A stretch of 64,000 nt of DNA. It comes from Panaeolus papilionaceus (lineage: Eukaryota > Basidiomycota > Agaricomycetes > Agaricales). The stretch spans positions 1,116,001 through 1,180,000 of the forward strand of contig JADNRZ010000011.1 in NCBI GenBank assembly GCA_015501605.1, written 5' to 3'. Every line of letters starts with the position of its first letter. Position 1 is the stretch's first letter. Shown one piece after another: positions 24,526 to 35,600 of the stretch. The notes beneath the pieces are model-generated. The model searched no databases. It was not told the DNA's origin and saw only the letters and a list, made by a program, of their open reading frames with translations. A program made the translations under genes and the position numbers.

Positions 24526-26310
24526 TTAGATATCGGTAATAAACCTGGCCAAGGTTTCATAGAACCGTAACGGGGCATCGACCATTGGAAGGTGCCCACA
24601 GCCTTCGAGTTCTACAAATTGAACCTTCGGGGGCACATTCGCCCCAGTATCCCTTGATCCTTCTCCTTCTGATAACGCAGTCTTCCACTTCGTACACAAC
24701 TCCTTCAAACCTTTTCCCACCTTTCCGTTCCCATCGAGCTTCCCTGCGAGGAGGAGCACTCTCCTCACTTTTATTTTGAATAAGTCGTTGCTGCTGATGT
24801 AGTACTCGCTAAGCGCACGAGCACCTTGTATAAACCCTTGGACGTCCGTGCCTTCCACCATATGCTTCACCCATTGCGCACGGGCAGCGCCTTCTCCGGA
24901 TGTCGAGCTCAGGAGCGAGCCTGGTGGGAACCATCGCGGGACGGTGGCATTGGCGAGCGATGACATTCCAATGCTGCGTGCATACTCTGAGTCCAGGACA
25001 TCCTCGTTCCCATTGACATTGGGCCCAAGCACGAGTCGAATCCTCTCCTCCCATGCTTCCTTGTTGCCTGTGGGCGTTCGTGATGATGTATCGCAAGCCA
25101 CGATACTCTCCGTGAGTTGATTGTCACCTCCAAATAGCGCAGCAAATGCCAAGGAGGCAGCTCCACCTTGAGAGACGCCAATGACAGATCGAACGGGTGT
25201 TGGAATGTCCAGCGCTTGCAGTAAATTTGCGACGTCATGGGCAAGCAATGGTATCGTGGTCAATCGCTTGTCGCCTGCCGCAGCGGCTGGAGGTAGGGAT
25301 GACTTTCCATGACCCCTCTGCGAATGTAACAGAATATTGTGGGTTAGCTTTTTCCCGTCTTCCGGCCCACGAGAGGAAGAGAGGTCCAGTAAACTGGGAA
25401 CGACATAATTCCACATCGTGTAATTGGTCAATAGGGAATTGCAAAACACTAGCCACGGGGCATCCGGTGAAGTGATTAATGTGACAGCGTGTATGGTGTG
25501 AGTGAGCGGCGCTAAATCATGATCATCAGAAGCAAATGAAACAATGGGGACAAGATGCTGGGAATAAAATAGATCAGTCTAGATAAAGATATGAGTGATA
25601 TATCGATAATGTCACCTCTTTTCTCTCTAGGGGCCACGGGACCTCTGAATCCGAGAGACCTGCCACATCAGTAGATAAAAGGAATCTGGAAACCATGTTG
25701 TATGAAGCAACGACCATGGCTGCTTCAACATAAAGCTCGTCCACTTTATCGTCTACGCTTTTGTTATCTGATGAAGAATTGGCCAGTACCCAATCCTTTA
25801 TGCGTGATTTCAGCTCCTGGACGACATCCCAAGGAATTTTAGCGCCACATGTGCTGTGATCAGTGAATGTCACGGCGGCAGTTTGGAAGGCGTCCAGTAC
25901 ATTCATTTGTGTGGGCAAAGGGGTTTCGATATCACGAATGACATAGAGTTGACCTGTTGTGAGGCCATCCTTCCTCCCGATTGGCTCGTGCTGTATCCAT
26001 TCAAATGCTGCATGGTTTAAAGCTGCGATTCGTAAAATCTGTGAAGGTTATCGTGAAATGTGCAGTTGAGTGAGAGTTCTGGGAAGGAACGAACCATGGC
26101 TTCTCGGATATCGCCTGGAAGCTTTCCCTGAGTCCTTATCGCACCCAGCATGCTGTTATATCCTGATGCGATTCCAGGTATGTGCAGTAAGTTTGCATCT
26201 AGGGGTGTGATACCCCTATCTCCTCGACGCTCTCTGATGGCATCCGCAACTGCGTCGGTCCCAGGTTCTGGATATCGACCAGGTACGATGCGTGATTTCC
26301 CTGTCGTCAT
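24526..26310 (-). CDS. Carboxymuconolactone decarboxylase-like / alpha-beta hydrolase fusion
   Basis: Two enzyme domains in one reading frame. The N-terminal part (26310 to about 25625) is an AhpD/carboxymuconolactone-decarboxylase-like domain: SGYNSMLGAIRTQGKL, then LRIAALNHAAFEWIQHEPIG after an intron near 26042-26097, then ELYVEAAMVVASYNMVSRF. An intron near 25566-25619 joins PLERKE in frame to HLVPIVSFASDD. The C-terminal part (25565 to 24526) is an alpha/beta hydrolase like 3-oxoadipate enol-lactonase: PWLVFCNSLLTNYTMWN, the nucleophile elbow GVSQGG, and the catalytic His in EGCGHLPMVDAP. Likely role is two successive steps on a carboxymuconolactone or similar lactone in aromatic catabolism, in the cytosol. 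Bacterial PcaL joins the same two activities in the opposite order. Substrate and activity are inferred. Confidence 0.75.
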
Positions 26311-26530
26311 AATTTTGTGATTATCTCAGAAGAATGTAGTGGTCCGAGTGAAAAGAAAACCTTCATGATGACCTAGGAGTCCACAACTGCATTCAGTGTT
26401 GCCGGATCACGAAAAGGGCAGGAATTTCCCAGAGGTACCATGATGGTCGTGAACTCGGGTCTTGTTGCAGGAACACTAACCGGTCCTTCTTCAACCATCA
26501 CCACAACTCACAGTCATTCCTTTGTAATTC

Positions 26531-27640
26531 ATGCAGGCTGCATACCTCGTTTCTGAACATCTAGCACCTATTTCAGATGCTTTAGTGCTTCTTAATACAC
26601 GGACAGTACATCCAGTACTGTTTCCATTTGCCCTGGCGCCAACATTGCATGCGGCACGTGTATCAACAATATTTCAGGCCAACACGCGTCGTTCTCCAGC
26701 TGCTTTATCATGGGGAACTTATATCATTGGGTATTTGATTATGGTACACGTTTAATGCATTGTAATGAATTGCTTTAACTCAAATGTTGTATTCTAGTGC
26801 TGGGGCGGAGGACTTGGATCTTCCTTGCTTTTAGGGCTGCCCCCACCAATGCTTTATTCATTTCGTCCAGCTGTGAACTATCTCACCGTTCATTTGGTTC
26901 TAACAGCATTATTTAGTGTATTTCCTGGTGTAAGATATTTCAGATTAAAAATGACGCACTGAGTACTCAAAATATGTCCGATTAGCTCCTGAATCCCAAA
27001 CTTCTGGATACTCTCCTCTTTCCATTGGATGCCCTTCTACGAACCAATGCAGTCACGGCGACTCTTGGTCTTTTGTACGCGCCAAGCGTTCACACAGAAT
27101 ACAAGGATTCACCTCTCATGCATATGATCATCGGAGCTATTGCATCAGCAGGCGGAGGGTTTACTGCAGGCACTCTCAACCTCTGGTCTTCTGCGTGGGC
27201 ATTCGGTACTCCTCCCTCTTTGAAGTCCGGTGCAGGCTGGGCTGGCACCCTTGATGTATGGGGTGGTGCCCTTGTCGGTACGTCTGCCCAACTCATCAGA
27301 AGAGCCTTATACTAATCGTTTTACCGCAGCTGCCATCTATAGTCTAGGAACTGGACACCCTGCTTTTGCACCTTTCGTTACATACCTGTCTATCTTTACA
27401 TTATCTTTCCTGCCAGCATCATACAAGCCCAATCCTGATTCCGACATCGCACCTCTCGCCACCCTCGAAGCCAAATCTCTTGCTGCAGCCATCCTGACAA
27501 TCCTGTTTGCTGCCCGAGTAGCCAAGACTCATTGGTTATCCGCACAACCTATCCCTGCCAAACCTGCTCGACAAATCAAAACCCAACTTGCACCGTCAGT
27601 GGCCCCTACACCAAAAAAGGCGAAGAAGAAGGTCCAATAA
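26531..27640 (+). CDS. Polytopic membrane protein, TRIC-channel-like
   Basis: Multi-pass membrane protein with about seven hydrophobic segments. Its pattern follows the trimeric intracellular cation (TRIC/TMEM38) channel family, which provides counter-ion flow across the ER. A glycine-rich segment CWGGGLGSSLLLGLPPPMLYS opens exon 2. A second glycine-rich helix, MIIGAIASAGGGFTAGTLNLW, sits where TRIC has its other pore helix. A helix with GGALVAAIYSLGTGHPAF and a lysine-rich tail (PKKAKKKVQ) follow. Three introns (near 26751-26797, 26933-26984, 27280-27330) keep the frame. The ATG at 26531 overlaps a possible CAG acceptor, so a short upstream exon is possible. The TRIC assignment rests on motif positions recalled from animal TRIC proteins; a generic unassigned membrane protein is the alternative. 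Confidence 0.55.
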
Positions 27641-28206
27641 TTGTTATATCTAGCTGTAATGTTGAATGCCGATGGAATATATGCTGTACCGCTGGTCGAA
27701 GGTCCTAAATGACATTTACCTAAGCGGTGGTGAGGTTGACTTTAGTCGCAAGGCCCTATCCTGACGACAGGTTCGTAAAAAGTCAACAGCAAAAATTAAC
27801 TTCGAGTAATTGATCCTCATACAGGTATCTTCTGGGAAAAACAGCCCTCGTAAATATTCAAACAATGAGGACAGCCTTCTGTCAAGTTCTGGCGCGCACA
27901 GCCCAAGATAGCAAACCGAGCTGTCGTTTGTTGCTTTGTGTCCTCAACTCAATGGCATTTCCTTACGTTGTGGGAATGCCGCTGGGCATCGACATTAAGG
28001 CCGTCCTGGGACCACAGCCACTTTTACTCAACTTTGCGCTTCAATTGATTCGAGTCAGTGTTCCGCTAGGCATCGACTTGGGACATCGTCATTTGTGTCG
28101 AGCGTAACTGGGTATAAAAGCAACATGAGTCTCATTGCATTCGTTTAACTGACCCAAGCAACCTTGAGCGCATCCCAATATCCACATAACCACCTTCCTA
28201 CTAAAC
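27641..28206. other. Promoter region of the VWA gene
   Basis: No gene. It holds two copies of CCGCT(G/A)GGCATCGAC, at 27979-27993 and 28063-28077, and a TATA box at 28113. Small open frames here appear incidental. Confidence 0.45.
28113..28119 (+). promoter_or_regulatory. TATA box of the VWA gene
   Basis: TATAAAA, 94 bp upstream of the ATG at 28207, downstream of the duplicated CATCGAC-containing motif. Confidence 0.5.
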
Positions 28207-29787
28207 ATGTTCTTTTCCAAGTACCTACCTGGCAGCAAACACAGACGTACTGCGTCTAGTGCCAGCACATCCGCCGGGGATGACCAGAGCGATGCATCAA
28301 GCTCACGAACTCTTCGAGGGAGCTATTTCTCATTTCGAAGCAAGAAAGAGCCACAGGCTGCAAAATTGCAATCATCTCCCTTCGGTAATTATCAATCGGG
28401 TGACAAGATGTAAGTTACTTATATCTACACAAGTTGGTCCTTTTTCTTACTGACTAAACCAATCATAGCGACATCGTATTCCTTCAAGATACCACAGCCA
28501 GTCAAGGTCCATACATCAAATCAGCAAAGGACGCCGTCGAAGACATCTGTCAGAAGATCCGTTCTTCGACGAACCTTGAAAAAGAGAATATTCGATTTGG
28601 GCTTATTGCTTTCCGCGACCATCCTCCTCAGGATAAGACCTATGTGACCAAGGAGTTCGCGTTTACTTCCGAGATTCAGGTCATGCAGGAAAGACTGGCA
28701 TCATTGAAGCCCCAAGGTGGGGGGGATGGTCCAGAAGCACAGACAGCTGCTTTAGCTGCTGCGTTGAACATGAAATGGAGAGAGAAGGCGGTGAAGATGG
28801 TTGTCCTGATCACGGATGCTCCTCCGCATGGGCTTGGAGAAAGTGGGGATGGGTTTGACGCCTCTCCGGATCGTAAGTGTTCCTTTGGTTCACTGCCCAG
28901 AAGTTCTCTAACATGTTGCCTTAGAAAATGACCCTCTGCAACTAGCTCGTCAGATGGCTGAGCAGGGTATTACTCTGGTATGTGAATATTCAACTACCAG
29001 TCGAGTATCACTCCTTTGACACACTCCTCAGTTTGTTGTGGGCTGCGAGCCTGAACTCAGTTCGTATAAGGTATGTGCAGGATTTATATTGGTTGACCCA
29101 CAATTAAAATCGAAAATTCTACAGCATGCCGTCGACTTCTACAAGGCCTTGACGGAAATCACTGGGTACGATTTTCCCTTCATGACGTTATTCTAGCTTT
29201 TGATATCCCATTATCTAAATAGTGGTCTTATGTTCCCCCTTACTATGGCGAAATCATTAGGTGACTACATCACTGGTAGCGCTGTCGAAACCTTCGAGAC
29301 CGAGAAACTCATCCAAGAATACGAGGAGGAAATTCTAGACAACGTTTATGCTCAGTCTAAGCCACTCGAGGTCGTTGTGGAGGAGGTTTACTCTCGCTGT
29401 GGGGCACGTGGGACCAAGCTCAACACCATGAATGTTGACAACGTCTACGCGCCTTCCGCTGCATCTGAACGAAATGCGAGTGTGTGGAAGACCGCGTCAT
29501 CCGTTCAGGATGGTCGTGGGGATGTCTCTGAAGTTGATGGGCCCAGATTGCAAAGTGACTATGCTTCGGGGTCTAAAGCAGCCAAGGCATCCGTCGAGAC
29601 AAGCAGTGTCTCCAAGAGTCAGGTATTTTGTCTATGATTCTAGGACCCTGTGGGACATTTTACTGATTATATCTGTTCTATTACCCAGGCTAAGAGGATT
29701 GTCATGCAGAGCGTTATGCGCAGCTCGAAGGTGACTTCAACAGGAATGGTTCGTCGGTCGGATGGCAAGGCAGCAAATATGAAATGA
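28207..29787 (+). CDS. von Willebrand factor type A domain protein
   Basis: Intracellular VWA-domain protein, no signal peptide. The first exon encodes a basic serine-rich leader ([17 protein letters not shown]). The VWA domain begins [17 protein letters not shown]-x-T-x-S fits the metal-ion-dependent adhesion site. Later parts are [13 protein letters not shown] (the MIDAS Thr loop) and [11 protein letters not shown] (the MIDAS Asp). Short exons follow ([40 protein letters not shown]) and then a C-terminal helical region with [24 protein letters not shown]. Six or so introns keep the frame to TGA at 29787. It resembles the VWA part of the vwkA/alpha-kinase-associated proteins, but no kinase domain follows. 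Function not known; VWA domains generally mediate metal-dependent protein binding. Confidence 0.72.
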
Positions 29788-30604
29788 TGTCTTTGAGGTC
29801 TTGTCTTTTGTGACTGCATGCCTGCGGCTTTTCTCAGTCAACTTCATACATTTCCAATGACTCCTTTCCCAGACAACTGGATACCATCGACTAACCTAAT
29901 ACCCTCGTATTCTATACTACGCAATATAATTATGCATTTTTTAAATAAGTGGAGACACAGCCCGCAGTCCACTTTCGCTAAGCTCTTGAACGTTTGTCAA
30001 TTGTACCACATTTGTTGAAAATTTTGCAAACTGGTATAGTGGTAGAACATCGCCGCATGGGGCGTTTGAGTTGTGCTGCGAACTACATATTGGTGTCTCT
30101 GTCACTGCTGGGAGTGAGATGCGAGTTCAACCAGAACTATATCGTCCAACTCAGGAAGCCCCTATCTGCCTCCAGTCTGAGTGTGAACGAACACCGCCAA
30201 GAACACCGCCACACAAATGCTCTTCCTGAATTTGAGGATCTTGGACCTGTACAACTGTCACTCAGGCTGTCAATTCAATATCATCGAAAATGCGACCCAT
30301 GACTCACAAGGTAACAATACACCGCCTTCTACGTGAACATAAAGGGGTGGTTAGCGTTCGGGTTCATTCAATTCCAACGACCGCCCAACGACCACCCGCC
30401 AAACATCGTGACATGGGGCTTATGTCAGTCGATTGGACCGTGAAGTTCACGATAGAAGTACTAGTGACGAGTTTGTTAATTCGGCACAAAAATAGTTGGA
30501 TTTTCGGCCAGATACAATCCGATACTCTATATACAAGAAATCAATAGTCACAAGTCTGGGTACCACTCCTGAGTGCCATTTATTCTTCTTATTCTAAAAC
30601 CACA
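29788..30604. other. Intergenic region, no gene recognised
   Basis: Contains a tRNA-box-A-like string (TGGTATAGTGGTAG at 30031-30044) but no foldable tRNA around it. Marks the left edge of the transposon-rich region. Confidence 0.45.
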
Positions 30605-31758
30605 TTACATCTCCGCTGTCACCTGCAACCTCCATTGCAAGACTCGATTTTCGAGGAGCATGACATCATCGGCCATCGTTGTCTGCACTTCGATACCTGA
30701 TCGACCAGCAAGAGCCTCGGCAGTTGGCGATGCTCCAGTTCCGGGCATCTCAGGGGTTTCTAGGTGTCACCATGTATCAGAAATAATAGAGACATACCAT
30801 AAGAAAGACATACCATGACCAGCGAGACCGTCGCTGTTGTCACACGTTGTCATGACCTGCAAGCGCTTCAAGTTGTCTAGGGTAGCCCCTATGAGGAAAA
30901 CATCAATTAGTATCATCAAATTTGTTGTCGTGTTGAGGATAAGATGTGGATCGGATGATAGATGATTGATCACTCACCAGCTCGAAACTCGTGGTCAACC
31001 TCATCATCTGACTCGATGCCTTCCTCCTCATCCTGGGCTGTGGAAGATAAATGAGGAATACAAATAGTTAGCTAATTATATTATGAGGATAAGACACAGT
31101 AGCACTCACATGTGTAACCTGGATCAATCTCATCAATGAAGTCCAGCAATTCACAGTGTCTTCCGAGATGCGCTCCATTCTGTGGAATTGTTTGCTGCCC
31201 TTCCGCAGCATTGGACCCAGCACCACCATAGGCGAAGTCGACATCCATATGCATATCAGAACCAGAACCACTGGCGCCATCGTCTTTGGGGTTGCTCTTC
31301 GGGTCGATGTCCATGTCATGAGGCTGCTGAGATACGGCAGCCTGTGTTGCGTTGGTTTTGAAGTGATAGATCATCTCAGCCACAATACTAACTTCGTCAA
31401 TCAACTTAACATATTCAGGGCACAGCTTTACGTGCACATTGTGTGGATCCTGCAGGGCGTGTTTGTACCGACGGAATATAATGTGAGCCATCAAGATGAG
31501 GAGGAATGGATTGAGGTTATCAGCTGGATCATTGTGATCGTGCCAACAAGGAAACAGTCCATAAATTGGCTGCAGTGCACTCTGGGGGGAATAATCAACT
31601 TGAACATGAGCCAACAACTCCGCATCGTCCCTGGTGCACTCTCTCATGGCCCCATTACTGAAATCATAGTCCTTCCAGCGTCTGCGGGTTGGGTTGTTGG
31701 TCAGTTCGTCGGTATAGATGACGATGTGGGAACCATGAAACATCTGAACTGGGTACAG

Positions 31759-32316
31759 TGTTGGAAGGGCAGTGATCTGACACTAGGGAAGTGCTAGATT
31801 ATTGAAGTGTTTGATCAGGGGGTTGTGTTGAATTGAAGTGATAAAACACTTCAAATGGACTCTTATATATATTAGATTAACCCATGGAACAATTAGAATA
31901 GTGAAATGGGCACTTAGAATTAACCTTGACATATATTTCTGCAGTATTTCGCATTTTTCTCATTGTAGGATAAAGATATTTTAGTTTTCTCTTCGGATTC
32001 TTACTCGCATTCAAAATAGCTACAGAACGGTATATAACACTCCATAGTGGCTGAATGTTTGTGTCATGAATATTTGGATGCTGATATAGTGGACACCTGT
32101 TGTCACGCCTCACGGTATCCAGACACAACATGACCAAACAGATGCCTTTTCCTACTATGTCCCGGAAGGAGACAACAAGAGTATTGGCTTATACAAAGCA
32201 TTATTGCTATTTCACATCTATTATCAACTGTGAATAACACATTAGTTTCTTGGCTTGATAGTGATATTATCTGATCAGTGTTTCACTGGTAGTGGTCTCA
32301 TTGTGCAAGTTTAACA
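31759..32316 (+). repeat. 5' LTR of the Copia element
   Basis: 558 bp, starts TGTTGGAAGGGCAG and ends GCAAGTTTAACA. Identical by eye to the 3' LTR. A minus-strand open frame (31877-32137) is present in both LTRs and is incidental. It contains, at 31812-31830, a copy of the polypurine-tract sequence. Confidence 0.93.
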
Positions 32317-32331
32317 GGTTATGGGCCCCAG
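32317..32331 (+). promoter_or_regulatory. Primer-binding site, half-tRNA type
   Basis: GGTTATGGGCCCCAG directly abuts the 5' LTR. Its reverse complement contains CCCATAACC, that is CAT followed by AA, as in the anticodon loop of initiator tRNA-Met. This implies priming from a cleaved half-tRNA, as known for Drosophila copia and some Ty1/copia elements, rather than from the tRNA 3' end. Confidence 0.65.
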
Positions 32332-32459
32332 TCTTTAATTCCTGACAAGTGCTATTGTTGTGAACTGCTAGTGCTGTTTAATTGTGCTTAGTGCACATTT
32401 GGGATTACTACATTACTTTGGGAACTACCCAACACTACATTACACTCTTATTAGAGGAA

Positions 32460-32610
32460 TTGGGAAGTTTGGGAAGTTGGGAAGTTTGGGAAGTCCGGAA
32501 ATTTGGGAACTATTGGGAACTATTGGGAAGTCTTTGGGAAGTCCGGAGATTTGGGAACTATTGGGAAGTCTTTGGGAAGCCTTTGGGAACTATTGGGAAG
32601 TGACCGCTTT
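32460..32610 (+). repeat. Purine-rich leader repeats of the Copia element
   Basis: Tandem irregular units of the type GGGAAGT(T/CC/CTT) and GGGAACTATT, about 8-11 bp each, fill the untranslated leader between the primer-binding site and the gag start at 32657. Possible role in packaging or transcription; not established. Confidence 0.7.
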
Positions 32611-32656
32611 TTGAACACTTTGGGGAACTCTAGTCATTGGGAACTGTTCACAAGTC

Positions 32657-35600
32657 ATGGCTTCAGAAGGATTTGTTGCAAAGATTAAACCACTATCCAA
32701 CTCTAATTACCCAGAGTGGTGTGGGGAAGTCAGAGCATGGTTGATGAAGAATGGCTTATGGAGGCTTGTTTCTGGGAAGGAGTCAAAACCTAGTGGGGAA
32801 ACAGATGCTGCCAAGTGGGAATCAAAGGCTGAGAGGGCTGCTGGTGAGATCTATCTCTTGGTAGAGAATGATCAGAGGGTACACTTTAGAGGGCATGAGG
32901 AAGACCCAGTCCAGATGTGGAAGTTGCTAGAGTCTGCCCACCTGTCTAAGAAGCCTGGGGCACGATTCAATGCTTATGATGATCTTTTCAACATTAGAAA
33001 AGAGGATGATGAATCACTGATGAAATTGGGGGTTAGAATTGAGAAGGCTATGGCTACAATCCAAAATCTTCGTCCTGAGAACTTTGACATCAAACAACTG
33101 GACAATGAACTTCAGTGCATGGCTCTGATTAGAGCACTGCCAGAAGACTTTGGTCACTTGTCAATGAGTCTGTTGTTACAGGACAAGCTGGATAAAGAGC
33201 TTATCCTTCAAGCCTTCCGCAGTGAGGAGTTGAATCATCAGAGGCATGAAGAATCTGCCAATAGAGCAAAAGCAGGTGGAAAGAAGCGCAAACCCAACAA
33301 GGACAGCACTTGTTTCAAGTGCCTGAAGAAGGGTCATTGGGCAAATTCCTGTCCCAACAAGGAGAAGGATAAGGGTACTGGATCAGAGGGTGCCAAGAAG
33401 GCAGAGGAAGAGAGGGCAGAGGCAGTCACAGAGTTTGCTGGCAAGGCAGGTTCTATTCATGACATTGAAGCAAATGCTACATCATCTAACACTTTTCAAT
33501 GGAATACAGATACAGGGGCCACTTCTCATATGACACCGCATAGAAATTGGATTAGAAATTATACCCCTTATAGAGTGCCCATTCGGCTTGCAGACAATAC
33601 TGTTATATATTCAGAAGGCATGGGCACAGTTTTATTTAGACCTGTTATCAATGATAAGTTGCATAGAGATGTTGAGTTTGCTAGAGTTTTACATGTACCA
33701 GACCTTTGTAATAATCTTCTTGCTGTTCTATATTTGACGCGCCAGAAAGGCTTTAATGTACATATTCTTTCAGATAGAATGGAGTTCCATAGACAAGGAT
33801 CACTTTTATTTACTGCTAGTGTTACAGGCAATGGCATTGGTTATTTAAATGGTTCTACTGTGGACATTTTTGAGAATGTGCATTTAGCTTCAACTCTACC
33901 TCTTGATCTGACCTTGTGGCACAGACAGCTTGCTCACCACAACTATGCTGGCATAAAGCGAATGATTAATCATAAACTAGTTGATGGGTTAACACTGGTT
34001 TCAAAGGCAGCTCCAGATCCTATTTGTGAACCTTGCTTGGCAGGCAAGATGCATGCAAATCCCTTTCTCTCATCAGACTATAGGGCATCCCAACCATTAG
34101 AACTTGTTCATTCTGACTTGCATCAGCTGAAAGACACTTCCATTAAGGGGTTCAAGTATTGGATTACATTCATTGATGACTACTCACAGTTCAAGGTGGT
34201 TATACCTTTAAAGCTGAAAAGTGGAGCATTGGCTGCCTTTAAGGATTACAAGGCCTGGGCAGAGAATCAGACTGGTAGAACCATCAAGGGATGCAGATGC
34301 GATAAGGGGGGTGAATACAAGTCAAATGAATACATCAGTTACTTGAACAGCCTTGGAATTTACAAACAGTATACAGTCAGAAATAGACCTCAACAGAATG
34401 GTGTGGCAGAGCGTGCTAATAGGACTCTTGCAGAGCACATTACTGCAATGCTAGATGAAGCCAGTGTATCTAGAGCTTATTGGGTAGAGTGTTTGGCTGC
34501 ACTTGTTCATGTGCACAATCAATGTGAATCATCAGCAGTGGATAAGACCCCATATGAAATGCTATTCAAGCGGAAACCAGATGTTGGTCATTTAAAGGTG
34601 TGGGGATGTTTGGCATATGTTCATGTTCAGAAGGATAAGTGGGCTAGTAATCTGTCACCTCATATGGAGAAGTGTATATTCATTGGTTATCCTGAAGGTT
34701 ACAAGGGTTGGCAGTTTTACAATCCTCAAACCAAGAAGGTGGTTATTAGTGAAAGGGCTGATTTTGATGAGTGCTACAACTATTATGGAGTGCTGCTTAA
34801 GACGTCTCCAGTACCTAACAGTCAATCAACTGTGAATGACACACCATCTTCAGTAGAATTGAGATCAGAGGACAATGACAACTATCAGTTTTTGACTGAT
34901 CAGCCTGCTGCTCCTGAGAGCGAAATTGATACAGATGCACCACCAGAACCTGCACCTGATGATGACAATGTCAGTGATGAGGAGGAATGCCCAGCTCCTG
35001 TGCAACGAAACAAGGGCAAAACCCAAGTCATAGAGCCTTCAGATGATGAGAGTGATGATGTGCAGGATAAGCCAGTGAAATTGGAAGAAGAATTGGAAGT
35101 GCCAGAGCAATCAGTTGATCCTACATTTGGTTTGCCTCTTGCATTGCGCAAGGCAAAGCGCACTATTCATCCTACATGGAAGCTTAGGCAACCTACTCCA
35201 GCTGTTCCATCAGATTCAGAACCAGAGTCAGTCAATGAGGATGGTAATCATGATGATGATTATGATGATGGTGCACTTGTAGTTGATGTTAATTCTGAAC
35301 CACTCACCTATGCACAGGCAAAGAAGCGTCCTGATTCACACAAATGGGATGATTCTATGACAGAGGAAATCACTGCACATCTGAATAATGGCTCTTGGGT
35401 AATTGAGAAGTTGCCACCTGGACAGAAGGCAATTGATAGCAAATGGGTGTACAAGATCAAGTACAATGCTGATGGCTCCATTGAACGGTACAAATCTAGA
35501 CTGGTTGCAAAGGGCTTTCACCAGAGGCCTGGAATTGACTACTTTGAGACCTTTGCCTCTACTATGCGTCATGCTACCATTCGTATTGTATTAGCATTGG

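Noticed and set aside
30031..30133. tRNA-like box A (TGGTATAGTGGTAG) with a weak box-B-like string about 90 bp later
   Set aside because: No acceptor or T-stem pairing can be drawn and the spacing is too long, so this is not a tRNA gene.
31877..32137. 86-codon frame repeated at 36994-37254
   Set aside because: It lies in both LTRs, so the repetition is explained by the element, and no motif supports a protein.
34900..35163. Minus-strand frame inside pol
   Set aside because: Shadow of the acidic linker of the Copia polyprotein.
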